From positions 1 to 5,209 of the forward strand of contig NZ_JAIVFR010000541.1 of the NCBI RefSeq assembly GCF_020829685.1: a DNA stretch of 5,209 nucleotides. The letters run 5' to 3'. Made by a program: the position numbers and the translations under genes. This document shows positions 1 through 4,377 of the stretch, piece by piece (the stretch's first letter is position 1; the number at the start of each line of letters is the position of its first letter). Source of the DNA: Nostoc sp. CHAB 5715 (GTDB lineage: Bacteria > Cyanobacteriota > Cyanobacteriia > Cyanobacteriales > Nostocaceae). The notes below the pieces were generated by a model, which saw nothing but the letters and a program-made list of their open reading frames with translations, was not told the origin of the DNA and made no database searches.

Positions 1-347
1 TATTGGAGAAACAGTGCAAGCTAAATTGATGGCAGACCCTTTGTAGAGTCTGTTACAGATGCATTTGTGCAGAGATTCTTCAGTTGTATCTTTACAATCA
101 AGTTTAGGTTAAAAATTAGTCGCGCCGAGTGGTAATTTTACTCTAAAAATATCCTAAACGTCTCTTTTATCTGCGAGTATTTTACCAACAAAAAGTAGAA
201 AAAATTTACCAATTCTAATTTATAACTTCATATTTTTAACCTAAACGTGATTGTAAAGATACAACTGAAGAATCTCTGCACAAATGCATCTGTAACAGAC
301 TCTACAAAGGGTCTGCCATCAATTTAGCTTGCACTGTTTCTCCAATA
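1..347. repeat. Long inverted repeat, arms 1-116 and 232-347
   Basis: Position i pairs with position 348-i. The two 116-base arms match at every base except one (101 against 247), and the match stops at 117/231, leaving a 115-bp AT-rich spacer. The left arm may continue beyond the window start, so the true length is unknown. The right arm includes the last 14 codons and stop of the minus-strand gene at 302-1024, and its 3' flank. The spacer holds no gene that I can see; a short direct repeat CCTAAACGT occurs at 153-161 and again at 240-248 in the right arm. It could be a genuine inverted duplication of a gene end or a chimeric join at a contig edge; the sequence alone does not decide. Confidence 0.93.
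2..46 (+). CDS. 3' end of a second, convergent copy of the exosortase-associated gene (partial)
   Basis: The plus strand reads IGETVQAKLMADPL followed by TAG at 44-46. This is identical to residues 227-240 and the stop of the protein encoded on the minus strand at 302-1024. Only the tail is inside the window, so whether a complete second gene, a fragment, or an assembly fold-back lies to the left cannot be seen. If real, two copies of this gene converge here about 255 bp apart and share almost identical 3' flanks of about 70 bp. Base-level identity within the coding part is complete, which points to a recent duplication, gene conversion or an artefact. Confidence 0.45.
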   Translation: MGETVQAKLMADPL

Positions 348-1024
348 GACTGTGCTAAAGGCCAAGATGTTTCTACCTGCCCCAAAGGTTCCATTGGAAT
401 CAAAATACTCACGCCCACCCAAGGAGTGCGTTGCTTACGCCACTGGGCCAATTGATCCGCCAAGAACCAGTGGAAAGGTGATGGATTTCCGCCGTCTGGC
501 ATAGCGTACCATTGCAACACAGCGAAGGTTTGCTGTGGTGTAACGGCGCGAAAGAACCTAGCTTTTACTTTTGTTTCAACCTTAGATGTCAACTTTGCAG
601 GCGGTTTTACAGTAAATTCAGCAGAACGATATTGAGCTATATCCCACTTTCCCCAGCGTGATCTTCCCCAGCCGTTAACGTCTGTCCACTCTACCTCTGG
701 TTGATCCATAGGCCCATTTTGCGGCAGTAAAAGCAAGATTGCCTGGGATTCGGAACCTTCCTTTTTAAGTACCTGCAAAGACCATTCATGTTCGCCAATT
801 TGCTGTTGTGCTTGTTCAATAGTTTGCCAACCAGGAAGGGCTAACCCAGTCTTACGGATCTGTCTTAACTCCTTGAGGGTAGTAACAGGTGGCGGCTGTT
901 TCCATTGCCAGTGTCCTGTCAGGTATCCGGGAACCCCTCCTATTGCCAACAAGAGTAGCAATAACAAAAGTGCTGCTACCTGACTCAATTGGTTTTCCTT
1001 AAAAAACTTGGAGAAGGAAATCAT
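302..1024 (-). CDS. Cyanoexosortase B system-associated protein (EpsI-like)
   Basis: A 240-residue protein starting at ATG 1022-1024. It has a short cytoplasmic N-terminus with Lys7 and Lys9, one very hydrophobic segment at about residues 15-33 (a run of leucines ending in AIGGVPGYL), then a soluble, presumably periplasmic domain rich in Trp. The conserved-looking core lies at about 157-215, with FFRAVTPQQTF, LQWYAMPDGGNP, HWFLADQLAQW and PWVGVSILIPME. This pattern fits the small family encoded next to cyanoexosortase B, distantly related to EpsI; family members are thought to assist exosortase processing of PEP-CTERM proteins, but their biochemical role is not established. The exosortase gene lies directly upstream, 257 bp away on the same strand, which supports the call. 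No in-frame ATG, GTG or TTG lies between this start and an upstream stop at 1034-1036. No Shine-Dalgarno is visible, and a hairpin abuts the start codon. The last 14 codons lie in the inverted repeat. Confidence 0.85.
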   Translation of the reverse strand: MISFSKFFKENQLSQVAALLLLLLLLAIGGVPGYLTGHWQWKQPPPVTTLKELRQIRKTGLALPGWQTIEQAQQQIGEHEWSLQVLKKEGSESQAILLLLPQNGPMDQPEVEWTDVNGWGRSRWGKWDIAQYRSAEFTVKPPAKLTSKVETKVKARFFRAVTPQQTFAVLQWYAMPDGGNPSPFHWFLADQLAQWRKQRTPWVGVSILIPMEPLGQVETSWPLAQSIGETVQAKLMADPL

Positions 1025-1025
1025 C

Positions 1026-1059
1026 AGTAAAATTTATGATACTTAGGCAAAATTTTACT
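1026..1059 (-). promoter_or_regulatory. 10-bp inverted repeat directly before the start codon of the exosortase-associated gene
   Basis: Read on the minus strand, AGTAAAATTT and AAATTTTACT are perfect complements separated by 14 bases, and the second arm ends one base before the ATG. In the mRNA this would place an AU-rich hairpin where a ribosome-binding site should be, and no purine-rich Shine-Dalgarno is present. It could modulate initiation or be an operator. The stem is AT-only apart from one G-C pair, so stability is modest. Function is inferred. Confidence 0.4.
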
Positions 1060-1064
1060 TTATA
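1059..1064 (-). promoter_or_regulatory. Candidate -10 box (TATAAA) for the exosortase-associated gene
   Basis: On the minus strand TATAAA matches five of six consensus bases and lies about 35 bases before the ATG. No convincing -35 box is seen at the expected spacing; the best is TTACTG 17 bases upstream, a poor match. The 257-bp gap after the exosortase gene makes a separate promoter plausible, but this is weak evidence. Confidence 0.25.
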
Positions 1065-1107
1065 AAATCACACCATGAGTTCAGTAATATTTATTAGTAG
1101 AGAAGCA

Positions 1108-1156
1108 GGGGAGTGAGGGGGATGAGGGGGATGAGGGAGATGAGGGGGATGAGGGA
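1108..1156. repeat. 9-bp tandem repeat (GGGGGATGA), about 5.4 copies
   Basis: Units start at 1108, 1117, 1126, 1135, 1144 and 1153. Three copies are exact GGGGGATGA; the others are GGGGAGTGA and GGGAGATGA plus a 4-base partial. The plus strand carries six G-runs of three or more, so it could form a G-quadruplex; that strand is the template for the neighbouring minus-strand genes. Its period and sequence differ from those of the heptamer array 15 bases away. Translations through it give only low-complexity Pro/Ser peptides and are not genes. Confidence 0.85.
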
Positions 1157-1170
1157 CAAGAATTAATAAC

Positions 1171-1289
1171 CAATGCCCAATACCCAATGCCCAATGCCCA
1201 ATGCCCAATGCCCAATGCCCAATGCCCAATGCCCAATGCCCAATGCCCAATGCCCAATGCCCAATGCCCAATGCCCAATGACTAATGAC
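1171..1289. repeat. Heptamer array CAATGCC (about 17 units), STRR type
   Basis: Fifteen consecutive 7-bp units run from 1171 to 1275, all CAATGCC except the second (CAATACC). Two degenerate units, CAATGAC and TAATGAC, follow to 1289. This is the short tandemly repeated repetitive (STRR) heptamer class described in heterocystous cyanobacteria. The degenerate right end covers the stop codon (1282-1284) and the final His codon of the exosortase gene. Open frames across the array (repeating GIGHWAL-type peptides) are artefacts of a 7-bp period and are not annotated as genes. Confidence 0.93.
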
Positions 1290-2106
1290 TTTCCTCTTCT
1301 TGTTGAGTTTCTGATGCTGAAAAATAGCTATTAATCCAATTGAGTAAGGGCACTAACGACACCAGCATACAAGCAGAGTAGAGATCACCACCCCAACCGT
1401 CATGCAGCCATTTAAAAGCCCCTTCTTGACCTGTGCCGTGAAAGAAGGTCAGTAAAGTATTACGAATGATATTGGCACAAGTACTAACGATCGCAGCAAG
1501 TGATAAAAACGCTATAACTGTGCGCCGTGAAGACAAAGCGTCTGTCCAATAAAGCAGCATCAAGCCGACGTAGAGAGTCGTGAACAACATTTTCAGCCCT
1601 GCACAATAGGGGGCAACTTCTACAATCCGTCCTCCCACGTAGAGATTGATTTCATCTACGGTTACGTCCATACCAAATTGATTCAGTATAAAGCCTGCTG
1701 TGCCAGCGATGAAGCTTTGGAGAGGCAAGGTATAGGGAGCAATGAGATAGGGTACTGCCGTTGGGGTTGCCAAAAATACTAGTAGCAGGGGGAATCCTTG
1801 CGATCGCAAACCTGCTATTCCCTTAAACCACAAGCATAATCCTGCTAGTATAACTGGTAAGGAAAGGTTAACCCACTCTGTAACACCACTAAGATAAAAC
1901 ACTGCCCCGAATAACAACAAAACAGCGCTCAAAGGATGGATAGTATCTGGTAAACGTTTCCACTTTTTCCGGTTCATCCAGCCCAGATAAGCCGCAAATG
2001 GTAAACCAATAATCCCGTGGCTGAAATATTCGTGTTCTGTACTGATATTTTTGTTCAGCCAACCATCCAACCAATGTAGCAATATAGGAGCATAAAGCAG
2101 CAGCAA
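1282..2106 (-). CDS. crtB: Cyanoexosortase B (5' end probably frameshifted)
   Basis: A polytopic membrane cysteine protease/transpeptidase of the exosortase family, expected to recognise PEP-CTERM proteins at the inner membrane. In the 274-residue reading from TTG 2104-2106, the family triad is visible: Cys168 in APYCAGLK, Arg215 in NIIRNTLL and His235 in LHDGWGG. About eight hydrophobic segments are present. The N-terminal [17 protein letters not shown] block (residues 24-40) is typical of cyanoexosortase B. This crtB is unrelated to phytoene synthase crtB. The TTG is a poor start: it cuts into the first membrane helix, and the same frame stays open upstream to a TAA at 2152-2154, adding 15 codons that read LLKLAILGV just before it. 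Upstream of that the likely N-terminus continues in another frame (see 2107-2209). The gene is therefore either frameshifted or affected by a sequence error; the catalytic part is intact. The stop codon lies inside the heptamer array, and the partner gene follows downstream. Confidence 0.85.
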   Translation of the reverse strand: MLLLYAPILLHWLDGWLNKNISTEHEYFSHGIIGLPFAAYLGWMNRKKWKRLPDTIHPLSAVLLLFGAVFYLSGVTEWVNLSLPVILAGLCLWFKGIAGLRSQGFPLLLVFLATPTAVPYLIAPYTLPLQSFIAGTAGFILNQFGMDVTVDEINLYVGGRIVEVAPYCAGLKMLFTTLYVGLMLLYWTDALSSRRTVIAFLSLAAIVSTCANIIRNTLLTFFHGTGQEGAFKWLHDGWGGDLYSACMLVSLVPLLNWINSYFSASETQQEEESH

Positions 2107-2209
2107 AACGCCTAGAATAGCTAGTTTTAATAAGCCTGAGACGTTTCTTTTTTAAACCTGTGGGGGGAGTACAATGATTTTCAGTAATTAAAAAACTCTC
2201 AGTATTTAG
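2107..2209 (-). other. Displaced 5' end of the exosortase gene with an apparent one-base frameshift
   Basis: On the minus strand, 2209 to 2154 reads LNTESFLITENHCTPPTGLK in one frame. The exosortase frame opens only after TAA 2152-2154 and reads KRNVSGLLKLAILGV into the first helix. The two frames meet at a run of six A (plus-strand T6, 2148-2153). Removing one A gives a continuous GLKRNVSGLLKLAILG, a natural lead into the membrane helix and a total length of about 308 residues. The -1 heptamer A AAA AAG is present here, but a -1 slip leads to a stop at once, so it would not restore the frame; a +1 shift or loss of one A is needed. The first codon of the natural-looking segment is CTA at 2207-2209, directly at the edge of the repeat array, so an original ATG may have been lost. 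Confidence 0.6.
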
Positions 2210-2297
2210 GGGGAGTGGGGAGGGGGAAAGGGGAAAGGGGGAAGGGGGATTGGGGAGTGGGGAGTGGGGAATGGGGATTGGGGATTGGGGAATGGGG
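2209..2297. repeat. G-rich heptamer-type array (GGGGANT), 13 G-runs
   Basis: From 2245 to 2297 the plus strand repeats GGGG followed by ATT, AGT or AAT at a strict 7-bp period. From 2209 to 2244 the units are less regular, with GGGGGAAA and AGGGGG variants. There are 13 runs of four or five G with spacers of one to three bases, a very strong G-quadruplex pattern on the template strand of the exosortase gene. The reverse strand gives the CCCCAAT/CCCCACT type of STRR known in cyanobacteria. It occupies the place where the start and ribosome-binding site of the exosortase gene would be expected. Confidence 0.9.
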
Positions 2298-2348
2298 AAG
2301 CCCATGAATAAATTCAGTTGCTTTGTTCTAAGTAGGAGTATTCCTCAT

Positions 2349-2391
2349 TCCCCTATTACCCTACTACCCACTCCCTACTCCCCACTCCCTC
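2349..2391. repeat. C-rich heptamer-type array overlapping the aminotransferase 3' end
   Basis: The plus strand repeats units such as CCCTACT, CCCCACT and ACCCTACT. It is the same repeat class as 2209-2297 in opposite orientation. Positions 2373-2390 match the reverse complement of 2252-2269 at 16 of 18 bases. The array contains the stop codon of the aminotransferase (2356-2358) and encodes roughly its last 11 residues. Confidence 0.8.
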
Positions 2392-3549
2392 TTTTGCTTC
2401 TGCTTTAGAAGTTGAGACTGCATGAGCGATCGCTGCTACAACTTCTTTAACTTGGCTACTGCTCAAACCGGGATACATCGGTAATGATAATATTTCTTTT
2501 GACAGTTTTTCTGCTTGGGGAAAATCTCCCGGCTGATAGCCTAAGTTGGTGAACGCTGGTTGGAGATGACAAGGAATTGGGTAGTGAATACCAGTTTGAA
2601 TTCCTACTGCTGTGAGTTTTTCCTGGAGTTGCTGGCGTTCTATGGGGCAAGAATCATCAACTCTAATCACATAAAGATGATACACATGACCTGTATCACT
2701 TTGGTTTTCTATAGGGATAATACCAGCAGTTGCCGAGGGTGCTAGTTCATTATCATACTGCTGGGCGATAGTCAAGCGATCGCGATTCCACTGTGACAAA
2801 TATGGTAGTTTTTGGTGCAAGACTGCTGCTTGTAAAGTATCCAAGCGGCTATTTGTACCTGGTTCAGTATGAAAATACTTTTGCGATGCACCATAATTTC
2901 GCAAGCGCATTATCTTCTGGGCTACATCTGAATCTCGTGTTAGCAGCATTCCTCCATCCCCAAATGCTCCCAAATTTTTGCTGGGATAGAAACTAAAAGC
3001 TGCTGCTATTCCGACTGAACCAGCGTGATATCCGTCTCTTTGGGCGAGGTGTGCTTGTGCCGCATCTTCAAAAATTAGTAGTTTGTAGGTATCGGCAAAG
3101 TTCAATAGTTCATGTGGTGATACCATTTGACCATAGAGATGCACAGGGATAATTGCTTTAGTCTGAGGCGTAATTGCCTTTGCTGCTTCTTTTAAGTCAA
3201 TTAAAGCTGTTTGGCGATCGCAATCTACCAGAATTGGCTTCGCGCCAGCCCGTTGTACTCCAATCAAAGTTGCGATAAAAGTGTTTGCTGGTAAAATTAC
3301 TTCATCACCAGCACCAATATTACACGCTTGCAATCCGAGAGCGATCGCATCTGTTCCTGATGCAACACCAACTCCATAAGCTGCCCCAGACGCTGCCGCA
3401 AATGCTGCTTCAAAATCTGAGACTGCTTGCCCTAAAATAAAATCTCCCTGTTCCAATACAGATTGGATTGCATGTTGCAATTGCGTTTGAATTGGTTCGT
3501 GTTGAAACTTCAGGTCTACAAAAGGAACTCTAATGGTCACTTGATTCAT
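2356..3549 (-). CDS. DegT/DnrJ/EryC1/StrS family PLP-dependent sugar aminotransferase
   Basis: A 397-residue protein from ATG 3547-3549. A TTG two codons upstream (3553-3555) is possible but less likely. Numbering from the ATG: PFVDLKFQ near the N-terminus; SGTDAIALGL at 64-73; EDAAQAH at 161-167 with Asp162 and Gln165 placed to hold the pyridine ring; SFYPSKNLGAFGDGG at 186-200 with Lys191 as the Schiff-base lysine; RLDTLQAA at 235-242; and IHYPIPCHLQPAF near 321. Length and motifs are those of a complete fold-type I enzyme that aminates a keto group on a nucleotide-linked hexose using glutamate or glutamine. The FYPxKNLGAxGDGG and HYPIPxHLQ pattern resembles the 3-keto group (FdtB/QdtB/DesV type), so a dTDP-3-amino sugar product is a reasonable guess, not shown. 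Such sugars feed surface polysaccharide or glycan synthesis, which suits a neighbouring exosortase. The last residues, EGVGSREWVVG, come from the repeat array and are not part of the fold. Confidence 0.9.
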   Translation of the reverse strand: MNQVTIRVPFVDLKFQHEPIQTQLQHAIQSVLEQGDFILGQAVSDFEAAFAAASGAAYGVGVASGTDAIALGLQACNIGAGDEVILPANTFIATLIGVQRAGAKPILVDCDRQTALIDLKEAAKAITPQTKAIIPVHLYGQMVSPHELLNFADTYKLLIFEDAAQAHLAQRDGYHAGSVGIAAAFSFYPSKNLGAFGDGGMLLTRDSDVAQKIMRLRNYGASQKYFHTEPGTNSRLDTLQAAVLHQKLPYLSQWNRDRLTIAQQYDNELAPSATAGIIPIENQSDTGHVYHLYVIRVDDSCPIERQQLQEKLTAVGIQTGIHYPIPCHLQPAFTNLGYQPGDFPQAEKLSKEILSLPMYPGLSSSQVKEVVAAIAHAVSTSKAEAKEGVGSREWVVG

Positions 3550-3558
3550 TACCAATTG

Positions 3559-3563
3559 TCCTC
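3559..3563 (-). promoter_or_regulatory. Ribosome-binding site GAGGA of the aminotransferase gene
   Basis: GAGGA on the minus strand lies 9 bases before ATG 3547-3549 and only 3 before the in-frame TTG 3553-3555. The spacing favours the ATG. Confidence 0.6.
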
Positions 3564-3652
3564 AAAAAAATATTTCCTCGGATGGAAAAAATAAAAAAGC
3601 CTGCACAATTTTCAGCATGAAATTGTAATAGGTTTAATCTATTGGATTGAGA

Positions 3653-3679
3653 CTTATAGAAACTATCTAGCATTGTCAG
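3653..3679 (-). promoter_or_regulatory. Candidate promoter of the aminotransferase gene
   Basis: CTGACA (minus strand, 3674-3679) and TATAAG (3653-3658) each match five of six sigma-70 consensus bases. The 15-bp spacer is short. A start near 3646 would give a leader of about 100 bases. That leader contains a 7-bp AT-only inverted repeat (3605-3611 with 3620-3626) followed in transcript sense by a T-rich stretch, too weak to call a terminator. Confidence 0.3.
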
Positions 3680-3747
3680 CCATTAACGCTCTTTCATCAC
3701 TCTCAGAAAACAATAATCGAAGCGGGAAACTGAAACTATTACTCAAT

Positions 3748-3850
3748 CAAGGTAGGACTTACGCACACTCTACGAATTCTCGGCGCTCTTGGCGTCTTGG
3801 CGGTTCGATAAATTAAGCTTTTTAGCAATTTTTGCGTAAGTCCTACAAGG
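3748..3850. mobile_element. 93-bp MITE-like element with 5-bp target duplication
   Basis: Terminal inverted repeats TAGGACTTACGCA (3753-3765) and its exact complement (3833-3845) bound a 93-bp element. It is flanked on both sides by CAAGG (3748-3752 and 3846-3850), the expected target-site duplication. It carries no gene. The interior has a GGCG-rich stretch (CTCTTGGCGTCTTGGCGG) of a type common in cyanobacterial dispersed repeats. Removing the element and one CAAGG restores a plausible AT-rich intergenic sequence. The parent insertion sequence would be one with the same ends and a 5-bp duplication; I cannot name its family. Confidence 0.85.
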
Positions 3851-4309
3851 TTTGAAGCTTTATTTTCTAATAGAAATTCAAAAATGTTGCTAAAACCTGA
3901 AAATCGAAGTCTCATAAGCCTTGCAGCGATTGCTTTCTCCAAGACTGATGGAAGAGGGTTAATGCTAGCGGTCACAAGTAATATTTGCTATAAAAATTAC
4001 ACACTTAAAATAATCGTAAGTAAATTCACTTTGAAGATACCAGTCAGAATTTTTTCTTCTGTACATAAAGAATGACAGCCCCTTTGTATTGTATCCTTAG
4101 CATTAGCTTACCCTGACTGAATCCAAATCTAACGCAGTCTAACTGTAAAATCCCAAGCAATAAAGGCTACACCAGCGCTAGATAAAGAATATTCAGCACC
4201 AGTAACTAGTAACTTGTGGATACCGCGTCGCCTGCTTAATGTAAGAGATAAAAAATTTTTGCTCAAAATTTGTTTGTCAGAGGCAAAATTAGGGAATGCT
4301 TAAAATAGC
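3851..4309. other. Intergenic region with no recognisable gene
   Basis: This AT-rich stretch lies between the MITE and the leader of the plus-strand kinase-like gene. Short open frames exist (plus strand 3884-4075; minus strand about 4129-4303, ending in FIAWDFTVRLR), but none has a Shine-Dalgarno, a recognisable motif or a family resemblance. I see no tRNA, CRISPR or clear terminator hairpin. Confidence 0.6.
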
Positions 4310-4343
4310 AATTGATAACCCAGAAATAGGGCTTATATCAATT
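4310..4343 (+). promoter_or_regulatory. Inverted repeat overlapping a candidate promoter of the kinase-like gene
   Basis: AATTGATA (4310-4317) and TATCAATT (4336-4343) are exact complements, and CCC (4319-4321) can also pair with GGG (4329-4331) inside them. A promoter can be drawn on the same bases: TTGATA at 4312-4317 and TATATC at 4334-4339 with a 16-bp spacer. If it is the promoter, the repeat would be a likely operator; otherwise it is a leader hairpin ending 34 bases before the ATG. Confidence 0.35.
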
Positions 4344-4362
4344 ACAGTATCGAGAAATTATT

Positions 4363-4366
4363 AAGG
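4363..4366 (+). promoter_or_regulatory. Weak ribosome-binding site AAGG of the kinase-like gene
   Basis: AAGG lies 11 bases before ATG 4378 and 5 bases before an in-frame GTG at 4372. The spacing is long for the ATG and short for the GTG, so the start is uncertain by two codons. Confidence 0.4.
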
Positions 4367-4377
4367 TAGCAGTGGCA

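Noticed and set aside
1068..1278. Two overlapping minus-strand open frames with repeating GIGHWAL peptides
   Set aside because: They are translations of the 7-bp array, open in several frames because the unit lacks stops, with no ribosome-binding site or conserved domain.
2148..2154. Programmed -1 frameshift at A AAA AAG
   Set aside because: A -1 shift at this heptamer runs into a TAA within a few codons and does not enter the exosortase frame.
1889..2305. 138-codon minus-strand open frame starting in the G-rich array
   Set aside because: Its first part translates the repeat and its second part overlaps the exosortase coding region out of frame. Only the short stretch 2154-2209 looks like true protein sequence, and it is treated as the displaced exosortase N-terminus.
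2560..2996. Two plus-strand open frames of 61 and 67 codons
   Set aside because: They lie antisense within the well-supported aminotransferase gene and resemble no protein I recognise.
3587..3626. Possible attenuator (7-bp inverted repeat followed by a T-rich run on the minus strand) in the aminotransferase leader
   Set aside because: The stem is almost all A-T, and the T-run does not directly follow it, so it does not meet the pattern of an intrinsic terminator.
3739..3975. 78-codon minus-strand open frame
   Set aside because: It starts at GTG, has no ribosome-binding site and reads straight through the MITE; the RTAKTPRAPR part is a common translation of this repeat type.
3884..4075. 63-codon plus-strand open frame
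   Set aside because: No Shine-Dalgarno, no recognisable motif, AT-rich intergenic composition; chance is the simplest explanation.
4129..4303. About 57-codon minus-strand open stretch ending in FIAWDFTVRLR
   Set aside because: The composition looks protein-like, but there is no ATG, no ribosome-binding site and no family resemblance.
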